A stretch of 64,000 nt of DNA from Martelella sp. NC20 (GTDB lineage: Bacteria; Pseudomonadota; Alphaproteobacteria; Rhizobiales; Rhizobiaceae), in assembly GCF_013459645.1 (NCBI RefSeq), contig NZ_CP054861.1, positions 2,592,001 to 2,656,000 of the forward strand. Direction: 5' to 3'. The notes under the pieces were generated by a model. The model had not been told where the DNA came from, searched no databases, and saw only the letters and a list, made by a program, of their open reading frames with translations. The first letter of the stretch is position 1. Every line of letters starts with the position of its first letter. Shown piece by piece: positions 8,577-16,900 of the stretch. Made by a program: the position numbers and the translations under genes.

Positions 8577-10420
8577 CGGCTCTCTCCCGTTCCCGCCTCG
8601 TCCATCACGGCCGCTTCTTCTGTTCCGGCGGTTTGCCCGGCGTCCAGTCGTTGTTCCGCGACAGCCAGCGTGGTCCGCGTCTCGTCATCGACCCCGGGCC
8701 TGAAGTAAAGCGCCAGCGACAGGTTCCCCAACAGGGCGGCATCATGGCGATAACCCTCGCGCTCCATTTTGCCCGGACGCATATGTCGCGGTTCATAGGA
8801 GGCCATGTCAACCGCTTCGCGGATGACGCCGAGATCCGACTGGATCGATGCGAGAAGCCCGGTCGAGGCCTGACGCACCGATCCTTCCGCGCCCGCAAGC
8901 GACTTCAGCTTGGCGATGGCCGCCGCCGTGCGCCGCTTGACCTCGTCCTTGACGCTGACCGGCCAGATATTGGTGAATATCACATAGACCACGGCATTGC
9001 CGAGCAGGATGCCGATGATGCGGTCGCTGGCGGCGCTCAGGCTGGTGCCGGGGCCGAAGCCCTGGATCACCGTCAGCAGGAAGGCGAGCGCGATCTGGAC
9101 GCCGCCATAGGAAATGCGCTCATTGCCTGTGGAAACCCAGGCGGCAAGCGAAACCACGGCGAAGATCAGGAAGGCCAGCCCGCCGACCGAATCGAGCTGC
9201 GGTATCACGAACAGGATGGCGATCAGGCCGAAAAACGCGCCGATCAGGCAGCCGGTGATCCGCAGAACCAGCTTGTGGACCGTGTCGCCGGTGGTGCCGA
9301 GCGCCGCGACATAGCAGGTGATCATCGCGGTGTGGATGCCCTGCCAGTCGATCGCGGTGTAGATGAAGAAGCAGGTGACGGCGGCAAGCGTGGTCTTCAG
9401 CGCGAAATGCAGGTGGCGGGGGCTCGAGAAGATATCGGGCGCGACCGGCGGGTCGACCACGGGGGCGCCTTTTTCGAGCGGCGCCACGCGGGCGAGGTCC
9501 GCGAGCGTGCCGGCAACCGCTTCGAGTTCCGCCGGACTGTCCGCCGTCACCGCGGGAAGGTCTTTTCTGGAAAGCACGGCGTCGGCGAGCGCGCGGCAGT
9601 CGGTAGCCAAGCGCTGACGCGCCGCGCCTTCGTCATGGCCGTCCTCCGGCAGGGCCGAGACGGCCAGCATCAGGCGATAGCTGTGGGACTGGGTCCGTTC
9701 CAGAAACGCGTAGGCGGGGCCGCGAAGGATCGAGAGCAGCTTGATCAGCAGAAGCCGCTTTTCCTGCTCGGCGGTACCCTCGCCGATGAGTTCGATCAGC
9801 CTTTCCCGGGCATAGGCGTCTCCCTCCAGTGCAGCCGCGGATATTTCCAGCCGCTCGGCTATGGCCTCGCGCAGCAGTTTCTGCGGCGGGATGCCGAACA
9901 GGAGATTATACACCGCCATCACCGCCATCGGCACGAACACCATCGCCCAGGCATAAAGCACGGCCCGGGTCGCGACCTCTCCGATCGGCACATTGCCGAG
10001 CAGGGTCAGAACGAAGGCGATCACGAGGGCGACGATGCCGGCCTGCTCGCCGGCCTTGGTGGCGGAATCGAGATAGAGGAAGATGAACGAGGCGATCACG
10101 ATCGCGGCGATCTGCGCCGGTGGATGGTCGATCGTGAGGTTGATGATGCCGATCAGCAGAAAGACCACGAAGCTGACAGCGATGATGATGCCGATGCCGG
10201 TGACGACATTCTCTGCGGCATTGGCGCGCATCAGGAAGATCACGAGATAGCAGCCGATGGCGGCTTCCGGGAAATGGTACATCATCGACAGCACGGTCGA
10301 GATCGCGCAGATCGCGCCGATCGACAATGACAGCCGCAGCCGTCCCGGAAACGGCATCAGGTCTTCGATCAGGCGGTGCGACCGCCGCCTGAAGTCGCTG
10401 CGCTCAGCAGTGCTCGCCAT
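8573..10420 (-). CDS. mdtO: FUSC-family inner-membrane efflux component (MdtO/AaeB-like)
   Basis: 615-residue protein made of two blocks of about six transmembrane helices (residues about 25-185 and 345-510), each followed by a cytoplasmic helical domain. This is the layout of the FUSC/AaeB family, which exports aromatic acids and related compounds using the proton gradient. It is a little shorter than E. coli MdtO. The start overlaps the end of mdtN by 17 bp and the end overlaps mdtP by 4 bp. The assignment rests on family layout plus the conserved gene order with its HlyD and TolC partners. Confidence 0.85.
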   Translation of the reverse strand: MASTAERSDFRRRSHRLIEDLMPFPGRLRLSLSIGAICAISTVLSMMYHFPEAAIGCYLVIFLMRANAAENVVTGIGIIIAVSFVVFLLIGIINLTIDHPPAQIAAIVIASFIFLYLDSATKAGEQAGIVALVIAFVLTLLGNVPIGEVATRAVLYAWAMVFVPMAVMAVYNLLFGIPPQKLLREAIAERLEISAAALEGDAYARERLIELIGEGTAEQEKRLLLIKLLSILRGPAYAFLERTQSHSYRLMLAVSALPEDGHDEGAARQRLATDCRALADAVLSRKDLPAVTADSPAELEAVAGTLADLARVAPLEKGAPVVDPPVAPDIFSSPRHLHFALKTTLAAVTCFFIYTAIDWQGIHTAMITCYVAALGTTGDTVHKLVLRITGCLIGAFFGLIAILFVIPQLDSVGGLAFLIFAVVSLAAWVSTGNERISYGGVQIALAFLLTVIQGFGPGTSLSAASDRIIGILLGNAVVYVIFTNIWPVSVKDEVKRRTAAAIAKLKSLAGAEGSVRQASTGLLASIQSDLGVIREAVDMASYEPRHMRPGKMEREGYRHDAALLGNLSLALYFRPGVDDETRTTLAVAEQRLDAGQTAGTEEAAVMDEAGTGESR

Positions 10421-11438
10421 GGCGAACCACTGTCGAGGCGGATGCGCCGATGCGCATCAGGTTTTCCGGGGGGTCTATGAGCTTGATGCGCACCGGGAAG
10501 CGCTGCGCGATCCTGACCCAGTCAAGTTCCTTCGGCACATAGGGAAGGGCGCTCGGAATATCGATCGCGCCGCCCGAGATCACGCCCCATCCGATGCCCT
10601 GGACCACGCCCTTCACCTCGACGGAACGGTCGGCCATGACATAGACCGAGGCGCAGGTGCCAGCTGTCAGGTTTTTCAGCTCCGCTTCCCTATAGAGCGC
10701 CGAAGCGTACCACTCGCCGGTGTTGACAAGCGTGAACAGCGGCGCGCCGGAGGCGACGAACTGGCCGCTCGATGTTGTCAAACCCACGACCCGGCCATCA
10801 TGCGGGGCGTAGATCCTGGTGTTGGCGAGATTGTGCCGGGCGATGTCGAGCGCCGCCCTGCGGCTCTGGATCAGGGCCAGCGTTTCCTCCGGGGACGAGA
10901 CCAGCGCGTCGGCCGCCTTGCTCTGCTGCAACGCCTGTTCGAGAGATACTTCTGCATCGCGCTTGGCCGTGCGCGCATCCTGCACTTCCTGATCGGTGAT
11001 GTAGCCCTTGGGTTGGAGCGGCAGCAGGCGGTCGAGGGTTTCCTGCGCGAGTTCGAGATTGACTCGGGCGCGTTCGATCTGCTGCAGGGCGATCTCCGCA
11101 TTGGCCCCTTCCGCCTCGATATTGCGTTTCTGGGTTTCGTGCATCGCCTCGGCGGCCTTCAGGTCGCCTTCGGCCTGGACCACGAGCAGCCGGTAGGACT
11201 CATCGTCGATCTCGAAAAGCAATTGCCCCTTTTCGACCCTGTCGTTTTCCGAGACAAGGATCTGCGATATCCGGCCGGGCACGGTCGAGGAAATCTGGGT
11301 GATCGGGGCCGTCAGCGTCGCGTCCTGCGACAGGATATCGGCGCCCATGCGCGCCATGTGCTTCCAGCCGAGAAAGGCGGTCGCGCCAATGACGACGATG
11401 GGGATCAGGGCGAGTGCCGCGGTCTTGGGGCTCAGCAT
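10404..11438 (-). CDS. mdtN: HlyD-family periplasmic adaptor of the efflux pump (MdtN-like)
   Basis: Membrane-fusion adaptor bridging MdtO and MdtP. The start at MLSPKTAALAL is preferred over an ATG 12 codons upstream because it places a single N-terminal membrane anchor at residues 5-25. The lipoyl half-motif follows: GRISQILVSENDRVEKGQLL, then a long coiled-coil hairpin (about residues 80-190) and the returning strand APHDGRVVGLTTSSGQFVASG. About 344 residues, matching E. coli MdtN in size. Four bases separate it from the YtcA-like gene upstream, and it overlaps mdtO downstream. Confidence 0.87.
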   Translation of the reverse strand: MLSPKTAALALIPIVVIGATAFLGWKHMARMGADILSQDATLTAPITQISSTVPGRISQILVSENDRVEKGQLLFEIDDESYRLLVVQAEGDLKAAEAMHETQKRNIEAEGANAEIALQQIERARVNLELAQETLDRLLPLQPKGYITDQEVQDARTAKRDAEVSLEQALQQSKAADALVSSPEETLALIQSRRAALDIARHNLANTRIYAPHDGRVVGLTTSSGQFVASGAPLFTLVNTGEWYASALYREAELKNLTAGTCASVYVMADRSVEVKGVVQGIGWGVISGGAIDIPSALPYVPKELDWVRIAQRFPVRIKLIDPPENLMRIGASASTVVRHGEHC

Positions 11439-11442
11439 GGCT

Positions 11443-11715
11443 CTACCGTCCGAACAGGATGAGGGATGAGGCAAGCCCGATGGCGATTGCCAGGAAAAGG
11501 TAGACGATCACCCGAACGGGCATCACATCATCGAGCCCGACCTTGATGAACACGAGCCTGACGATGATCGATCCGAAAATGCCGATAAGGGAACAGGCGA
11601 TCCAGGACGGGAAATAGGCGCCAAAGAAGGGAATCACGGGGCTGCCGTCCGCAGACGCGCAAGACGACAGAAGTAGTCCCGCCATGAGCAGGAGCATTGG
11701 ACCAGTTATACGCAC
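11443..11715 (-). CDS. ytcA: YtcA-like small lipoprotein / membrane protein
   Basis: 90-residue protein with an N-terminal signal ending LLSSC (lipobox-like), a short stretch with FFGAYFPSW, and two C-terminal hydrophobic helices. E. coli ytcA, a protein of nearly the same size and layout, stands at the head of the mdtNOP cluster, so gene order supports the call more than sequence alone. The start is GTG; an ATG six codons downstream is an alternative. Function is unknown, presumably accessory to the efflux pump. It is the first gene after the box-bearing promoter at 11780-11821. Confidence 0.72.
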   Translation of the reverse strand: MRITGPMLLLMAGLLLSSCASADGSPVIPFFGAYFPSWIACSLIGIFGSIIVRLVFIKVGLDDVMPVRVIVYLFLAIAIGLASSLILFGR

Positions 11716-11774
11716 GCAAGCACCCAGCTTGTTTTTATGTCACTTCCGCCGTCGAGGGTTGTGGCGCAACGACG

Positions 11775-11821
11775 AGTATCCTGCATAGCAGGAAAGCCTG
11801 TCAACCGTCAGGGCTGACAGT
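11775..11821 (-). promoter_or_regulatory. LuxR-box-like palindrome (11804-11821) with predicted -35/-10 for ytcA-mdtNOP-chaA-aspT
   Basis: Toward the operon the box reads ACTGTCAGCCCTGACGGT (13 of 14 arm positions match). It runs directly into TTGACA, followed after 18 nt by GATACT (11780-11775). The -35 is consensus, so this is the best conventional promoter among the box sites. The box-to--10 distance is 24 nt. Confidence 0.72.
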
Positions 11822-11823
11822 CT

Positions 11824-11931
11824 CTAGAGCATTTCGCAGTCAGGTGGAGCCACCTGGCGTCCGTGAAAATTCGTCAAAACAAATAGATAGAGCATTTCTG
11901 GTGATCCCGTTTTCACCGGAAATGCTCTAGA
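11824..11931. repeat. Rhizobiales-type dispersed intergenic palindromic repeat
   Basis: Begins CTAGAGCATTTCGCAG and ends GGAAATGCTCTAG. It contains a compact hairpin at 11890-11930: AGAGCATTTC, loop region, GAAATGCTCT. The internal AAAACAAATAGAT resembles AAAACAAATAAATCT in the repeat after gadB. Elements of this look are common in rhizobial genomes. The stop codon of the beta-barrel gene lies at its edge, so it may act as that gene's 3' end structure. Confidence 0.7.
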
Positions 11932-12757
11932 ACCTGAAGCTCAGCCCGAGCGTCGGGCCCTGCAGAACCGTATCGAAAACATGTCCGTCGTCATCATAGT
12001 CGATGGACATGTACCTGTAGCCGAAGGACAGGGCGGTCGCCCTGGTGATTTGGTAATTGACCGTCGCCATCGCCTGCCAGGTCAGGTCCGAGCCCACCGA
12101 GAAACCGCCGACATCGGCCTGGCCCACAAGGCTGACGCGGTCTCCGAAATCATAGGCCATCCTGAAGCCGAGCGCGGGATCGATCCAGCCGAAATCGCTT
12201 TTCGCGCTGTAGCCGAGCGGGACCGACGGGATGACGGCGGAGACCTCCGTGGTGAGACGCTCGAAGCGGATGCCGCCGAGCGCATCGAGGCGGAAGTCAT
12301 CGGTGTCGGCAAGGCGCACCGCGCCGAACAGCGCGCCGGTGAAGATCGTGCTGTCGACGCTGACATCGATACCCGGCACGGTGATGCCGTAGGCGGGAAT
12401 GGTTACCGGGCCGGAGGCCTCGCTCTCGGAGGTGTCGACATACATGAGGTCGGCGTAGAACCCGAACCTTCCATTGGTCCCCCAGGCATTGGCGAAACCG
12501 GCAAGGTTCAGCTCTTCCAGGATATCCGAGAAGCTGCTGTCGATATGAACGGTGGGTGCCCGCCGGAAGGGCGAGACGTTTCCCGACATGCCGGTCATCC
12601 AGACATAGGGCGTGACTTCGAAATGCCAGCCGTCACCCGGCGTTTCGGCGACGGGCGCCGGCGAAGGCGGGGCGGCGGCCAGGTCTGCCGCGCCGGCCGC
12701 CACCGGACCCGCGAATGCCGACAAGGCGAATAGAACGGACGTCAAACATGTGCGCAT
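11927..12757 (-). CDS. Outer-membrane beta-barrel protein
   Basis: 276 residues with a cleavable signal peptide (ALSAFAGPVAAGAADLAA), then alternating amphipathic strands rich in aromatic residues and ending in ...GLSFRF. A C-terminal Phe is the BAM-recognition signal of outer-membrane barrels. The opening motif WHFEVTPYVWMTGMSG is typical of uncharacterised alphaproteobacterial porin-like proteins. It starts 3 bp after the stop of the amidohydrolase gene, so the two are co-transcribed; this may mean that the barrel lets the hydrolase's substrate into the periplasm (inference). Confidence 0.78.
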   Translation of the reverse strand: MRTCLTSVLFALSAFAGPVAAGAADLAAAPPSPAPVAETPGDGWHFEVTPYVWMTGMSGNVSPFRRAPTVHIDSSFSDILEELNLAGFANAWGTNGRFGFYADLMYVDTSESEASGPVTIPAYGITVPGIDVSVDSTIFTGALFGAVRLADTDDFRLDALGGIRFERLTTEVSAVIPSVPLGYSAKSDFGWIDPALGFRMAYDFGDRVSLVGQADVGGFSVGSDLTWQAMATVNYQITRATALSFGYRYMSIDYDDDGHVFDTVLQGPTLGLSFRF

Positions 12758-12760
12758 TGT

Positions 12761-14209
12761 CTAGCCCTGGAGGGAGTTCTTGAAAAAGCGGCCATCCTTC
12801 ATGATCACCGCGAGATTATCCGGATTTGCGATCAGGCCGATATCGTCGAGCGGATTGCCGTCGACGAGAAGCATGTCCGCGAACGCTCCTTTCTCGATCA
12901 CGCCGAGACGTCCATCATAGGGGTTGCGCTCGCCCGAGAGTGCCAGAAGTTCGCCGCTTCGGCTAGTCGCGAGCTTCAGCACCTCGGCCGGCGAGAACCA
13001 TTCGGAAAGCCTTGCGAGCTGGGCGCCCTGCGTCTCTGTCCTGGCCGGATTGAAGAGGATGTCGGTGCCCCAGACCATGCGCTCGAAATTGAACTTCTGC
13101 GCCCATTCGAAACAGCGCACCGTGCCCTCGGCGATCATCTGCTGCTCGCCGCGCTGTTTGTCGGTGCTCATGGGGTTGGCGAACTCGCCGCCGAGAAAGG
13201 GCTGGATGCTCCACCAGATGCCCTTGTCGAGCATCATGCGGACCGTGTCCTCGTCGGCAAGCTGGCCATGCTCGATGCACTGGACGCCGTTGTCGATCGA
13301 CCGGCGGATTCCCTCGGCGGTGTAGACATGGGTGCAGACATAGGTGCCCCAGTCGGTCGCCGCCTGGACCGCGGCGCGGATTTCCTCCGGCGTGAACTGA
13401 AGGCTCGGCACGGGGTCGTAGAGCGAGGAAACGCCGCCGCCGGTCATGATCTTGATCTGGCTTGCCCCCAGCAGCAACTGCTCGCGAACACGATTGAGAA
13501 CCTGCGGCACCCCGTTTGCGATCGAAGAGATGCCCGCTTCCTCGGCATGGCTGAGATTTGACTGGTCGGAGGCCGGTATCTCGTATTGCGCCCGGAAATC
13601 GCCGTGGCCGGAGGTCTGGGAGATCATCGCGCCGGAAGGATAGATTCGCGGCCCGATCGCCTTGCCGCCATCGATGGCGCGCTTCAGCGCAAAGGACGGC
13701 CCGCCGACGTCGCGCACCGTGGTGAAGCCGCGCATCAGCGTCTTTTCCGATTCGTTGGCCGCCACCAGATGGACATAGGGGACCTGCGCGGTCACGGCAG
13801 TCTGCATCGGAATGGCGCAAAGCAGTGAATGCCAGTGCGAATCGATCAGGCCCGGGATCAGCACCCGGTTGCCGCAATCGATGACGTCGGCATCGGCCAC
13901 GTCCTCGCTGACCGGAATCAGCGCCTCGATGCGATTGCCGCGCACGAGAACGTTCCGGCCCTCCACAAGCGCGTTCGAAACGCCGTCGAATATCCTGACA
14001 TTCGAAAACAGGGTGGCGCGATCGCCATCGGCGGCAAAGGATGGGACCGCGCCGAGCGCGCTGGTCGCCGCCGCCGCGAAGATGGCCTTGAGGACCGAGC
14101 GCCGGTTGACGCCTTGCATCAGCCTCTCGTTCAGCCGGATGACCTCAGGCGTGTGGCACGGGCAGCCAGCGTTGTGGACAAGGTGCTGGTATTTGGAGCC
14201 GGCGCGCAT
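12761..14209 (-). CDS. Tat-exported metal-dependent amidohydrolase (imidazolonepropionase-like)
   Basis: 482-residue hydrolase of the amidohydrolase superfamily, predicted periplasmic. A twin-arginine signal NRRSVLKAIFAAAATSALG lies at residues about 35-55, preceded by a conserved-looking GCPCHTPEV segment. The metal ligands appear in order: HWH in LIDSHWHSL (the HxH of strand 1), H in THVYTAEG, H in CIEHGQLAD and Asp in VWGTDILFNP. The substrate is unknown; relatives act on cyclic amides, dipeptides or organophosphates. The start has a GGAGGAAAT ribosome site. Precedes and is probably co-transcribed with the barrel gene. Confidence 0.8.
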   Translation of the reverse strand: MRAGSKYQHLVHNAGCPCHTPEVIRLNERLMQGVNRRSVLKAIFAAAATSALGAVPSFAADGDRATLFSNVRIFDGVSNALVEGRNVLVRGNRIEALIPVSEDVADADVIDCGNRVLIPGLIDSHWHSLLCAIPMQTAVTAQVPYVHLVAANESEKTLMRGFTTVRDVGGPSFALKRAIDGGKAIGPRIYPSGAMISQTSGHGDFRAQYEIPASDQSNLSHAEEAGISSIANGVPQVLNRVREQLLLGASQIKIMTGGGVSSLYDPVPSLQFTPEEIRAAVQAATDWGTYVCTHVYTAEGIRRSIDNGVQCIEHGQLADEDTVRMMLDKGIWWSIQPFLGGEFANPMSTDKQRGEQQMIAEGTVRCFEWAQKFNFERMVWGTDILFNPARTETQGAQLARLSEWFSPAEVLKLATSRSGELLALSGERNPYDGRLGVIEKGAFADMLLVDGNPLDDIGLIANPDNLAVIMKDGRFFKNSLQG

Positions 14210-14363
14210 ATTTCCTCCCCATGCGATTGATTATGTGCGGCCAATTGTTTGTGAAGATCAACGCAATTGCAAGTCGGGGGCATCTCGAAAGTGCCACGTT
14301 TCAAAGCAAGCAGGGCCGGCGGGATGTGAGCCTGCTCTTTGCGATCTTTCCTGGATCGCACGG

Positions 14364-15515
14364 TCAGGGCGATGGCTTTTCGGCGGCCGGCACGGGCGTG
14401 AAGAAGCGCCCGCCCGCCCGGCGAAATCCGCCGCCGAGCAGGTCGTCATCGTCTTCCAGCTCGTAGTATATCGCCGCCATGGCGGTGTAGCGGCTGTGGC
14501 GCAGGGCATCGCTGGAGGAAATCGATGAAATGTCGAGCAGCAGGATATTCATCTCCTCGGCGGCTTCCACGACCTCCGGATCGGTGATGTCGAATTGCCC
14601 GGCGCGCTGGCGGTTGCCCTGCAGCAGGCGGGAAACGCGCAATGCATAGTCATCACCCGAAACCAGCACCATCAGCGGCGGATCGAGCGGTCCGATGGCG
14701 TTGACCTGGGTCGCGAATACGTCTTCGTCGATATCGGGCGCCGCCAGGATGACATTGAGTTTCCCGAGCGCCTTGGCGTCGCCCTCAAGGCTGAGCTGCC
14801 TGAGCGCTTCCATGGTCAGCCAGCCCCCCATGCTGTGGCCGAACAGCAGAACCGAGCGCACGGCCGACTGAGAGGTGACCTGACGAAGCACGTCGGTCAG
14901 GCCGTCGCGGGAAAAGGTCGCGGATTCCCTGTCGGTCGCATAGTCGAGGACGCGGGCCTGCGAGGGCCAGGAAAACAGGATCGGCACGCCGGAGATGTTG
15001 GAATCGGTCGAGAGCTGCGCGAGCCGGAACAGCGCTTCCTGGAAACTGACATTGAAGCCGTGGACAAACATCGCCGCATTGCCGTTCGGGCGGGCGGCCC
15101 TTCCGATCCGGCTGTCGAAAGCGGCCCTGGACAGCGCCGTATGGCGGATCACGGTGAAATCCTCGTCCGGACGGGCCTTGCGGGAAATGGGCCATTCGAT
15201 TTCGCCGGATACATGGCCCGGCGGGATCGAGATCACGAATTCGGCGTAGCTCAACTCGTCCTCGCGCTCCCGGGTGAAGCCGTCGACGCGATTTTCGGCG
15301 GGCTCCCGCGTCGTCGCGACGTAGATGGTGACGCTCCGCGCCGCGACGGCATCCGGATGGGGGTAGAGGACTTCGGTTCCGGGGCGCTTTCCGCAGCCGG
15401 CGATGGCCACCAGCAGGAGGCAAAGCGAGATCGCGCGCAGGGCGCCGGCGAGCATGCGGGGCGGATTTGCGGTCCCCTGGCGTGGGAACATATTCCCTGG
15501 AATAGCGATCCGCAT
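14364..15515 (-). CDS. Alpha/beta-hydrolase lipoprotein (DUF900 family)
   Basis: 383 residues. The hydrophobic N-terminus ends in a lipobox AIAGC, so the protein is probably anchored in the envelope. The hydrolase core shows the oxyanion region HGFNVSFQEA, the strand VPILFSWPSQ and the nucleophile elbow GHSMGGW, all hallmarks of the DUF900 esterase-like family. The catalytic Asp and His would lie in the last third. Substrate unknown. An imperfect inverted repeat similar to the one before gadB lies at 15555-15573, 40 bp upstream. Confidence 0.8.
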   Translation of the reverse strand: MRIAIPGNMFPRQGTANPPRMLAGALRAISLCLLLVAIAGCGKRPGTEVLYPHPDAVAARSVTIYVATTREPAENRVDGFTREREDELSYAEFVISIPPGHVSGEIEWPISRKARPDEDFTVIRHTALSRAAFDSRIGRAARPNGNAAMFVHGFNVSFQEALFRLAQLSTDSNISGVPILFSWPSQARVLDYATDRESATFSRDGLTDVLRQVTSQSAVRSVLLFGHSMGGWLTMEALRQLSLEGDAKALGKLNVILAAPDIDEDVFATQVNAIGPLDPPLMVLVSGDDYALRVSRLLQGNRQRAGQFDITDPEVVEAAEEMNILLLDISSISSSDALRHSRYTAMAAIYYELEDDDDLLGGGFRRAGGRFFTPVPAAEKPSP

Positions 15516-15554
15516 TGTACCTGCCCTCGGTAGATCGAAATTTGAGACTTACGG

Positions 15555-15573
15555 AATGTCACTGCCTGACCCC
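15555..15573 (-). promoter_or_regulatory. Weak box-like inverted repeat upstream of the hydrolase gene
   Basis: AATGTCACTGCCTGACCCC matches the site before gadB at 16 of 19 positions and keeps the GTCA/TGAC core, but with 5 rather than 4 bases between arms. Could be a variant of the LuxR-box-like sites, or simply a -35 region. Low confidence. Confidence 0.3.
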
Positions 15574-15645
15574 ATGATTTTTAGTAGGGGTGAACCCGCC
15601 GAAAATCAATGGCGGGCATGCCGTGTAGCGGCAAATGGGGTTCCG

Positions 15646-16677
15646 CTACGGTGCGGCCAGCCCGAGCATGGAGGCGGTGATGGTGAAGTAGAGCAGCAGC
15701 CCCGTCAGGTCGACGATCGTGGTCAGGGCCGGGCCGGACACGACCGCCGGGTCCTGCCTGACGGCGATGGCAGCGAGCGGCAGAACGGCGCCGATCAGGG
15801 TCGCGGAAATGACCTGGGCGGCGAGCGCGATGGCGATCGCAAGGCCGATTGCCTCCAGCGTCATGGTGTCGGGCACGTCGGCGGCGTTCGAGATCAGCAG
15901 CACCTTCAGGAAGGCGAACAGGAACAATGTGCCCGCCATCAGCAGGGAGACGCGCATTTCCCGCCACAATATCCACAGCGCCTCGCGGGCCTTGACGTCG
16001 CCGGTCGTGAGCGCGCGCGTCACCAGGCTCGCCGACTGGGTGCCGACATTGCCGCCGGTATCGGCCACCATCGGCATGTAGAGCGCGAGGATCACGAGCG
16101 CATCGAGCGCGTCCTCGTAGATATGAACGACATAACCCGCGGCGAGGCCGGCCACGGCGAGCGCGAGCACCCAGGGAACGCGTCGGCGGAAGTCGGTCCA
16201 GACGGTATGATCGAAATAATCGTCCTTCATGCCGCCCGCGATGCCGACCCAGCGGTCGGCATCCTCATGCAGTTCCTCGACCAGAAAGGCCTTGGCCTTT
16301 TCGGCATGCACCACGCCGGCCACGCGGCCATCCTTTTCGAGCACGGGCATGAGATCGATGTCGCGGTCGATCATGTCATAGGATGTGCGCTCCGCCTCGG
16401 CTTCGCCGCGCCGCACTGTCGGCGCCTTTCTCGTCATGACCTGCTCGACGGGGCTGTCTACGCTCCCGTTGAGGCAGTCACGCAGGCTGACGATGCCGAG
16501 AAAATGCCCGTTGCCGTCAACCACGCAGGCACTGGTGTGGAAAAAACCGCTTCGTCCGGCAAAACGTTTTGTCGCCTCCGAGCACGTCAGGTCAGGGGAG
16601 AGAAGCAGCGGATCGGCATCCCAGATCGTTTCCACCGGTCTTTCCGGCGCAAGCATGGAACTGGCAATATCGGTCAT
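15646..16677 (-). CDS. Short MgtE-type magnesium/divalent-cation transporter
   Basis: 343 residues: a CBS pair (residues about 30-140) followed by five membrane helices of the MgtE channel domain, with the pore signature PMVADTGGNVGTQSASLVTR. The N-terminal MgtE_N superhelical domain of full-length MgtE (about 450 residues) is absent, so Mg2+ gating should differ from the canonical protein. Substrate is probably Mg2+, less surely Co2+. The gene is divergent from gadB with about 220 bp between the starts. It has its own ribosome site GGGAGAC. Confidence 0.85.
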   Translation of the reverse strand: MTDIASSMLAPERPVETIWDADPLLLSPDLTCSEATKRFAGRSGFFHTSACVVDGNGHFLGIVSLRDCLNGSVDSPVEQVMTRKAPTVRRGEAEAERTSYDMIDRDIDLMPVLEKDGRVAGVVHAEKAKAFLVEELHEDADRWVGIAGGMKDDYFDHTVWTDFRRRVPWVLALAVAGLAAGYVVHIYEDALDALVILALYMPMVADTGGNVGTQSASLVTRALTTGDVKAREALWILWREMRVSLLMAGTLFLFAFLKVLLISNAADVPDTMTLEAIGLAIAIALAAQVISATLIGAVLPLAAIAVRQDPAVVSGPALTTIVDLTGLLLYFTITASMLGLAAP

Positions 16678-16829
16678 CCTGTCGTCTCCCGTTTCCGTCG
16701 GCGCGGCTGGCTGCGCCCTCTCTGTCGTCGGCTGTTTGCGCCTCTGGCCCGCAGCTATAGCGGGTCAGGATTAAAGTTTTTCGAAGGTCGCCACGGCGAC
16801 GAACGCTGCGCATGAGATAGTATCAACTT

Positions 16830-16878
16830 ACTGTCACTCCTTGACCCCGAGTCAACGGGTCGGTACTTCTTTTATCGA
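16830..16878 (+). promoter_or_regulatory. Degenerate LuxR-box-like site and predicted promoter of gadB
   Basis: The left arm ACTGTCA (16830-16836) is perfect, but the right half is TTGACCC, which itself looks like a -35 hexamer. A TTGAC-N5-GTCAA inverted repeat (16842-16856) overlaps. TATCGA at 16873 is the same hexamer proposed as the nikA -10. Binding by the same regulator is possible but not shown by the sequence. Confidence 0.4.
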
Positions 16879-16900
16879 AGTTCTGATTAGGGAGAGACCT

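Noticed and set aside
8633..10330. Long plus-strand frame opposite mdtO
   Set aside because: Asp/Arg/Gln-rich low-information shadow of a membrane protein gene.
16841..16900. N-terminal extension of gadB to an ATG-like start at 16841
   Set aside because: It overlaps the predicted -35/-10 region, has no ribosome site, and the GTG at 16901 gives the family length.
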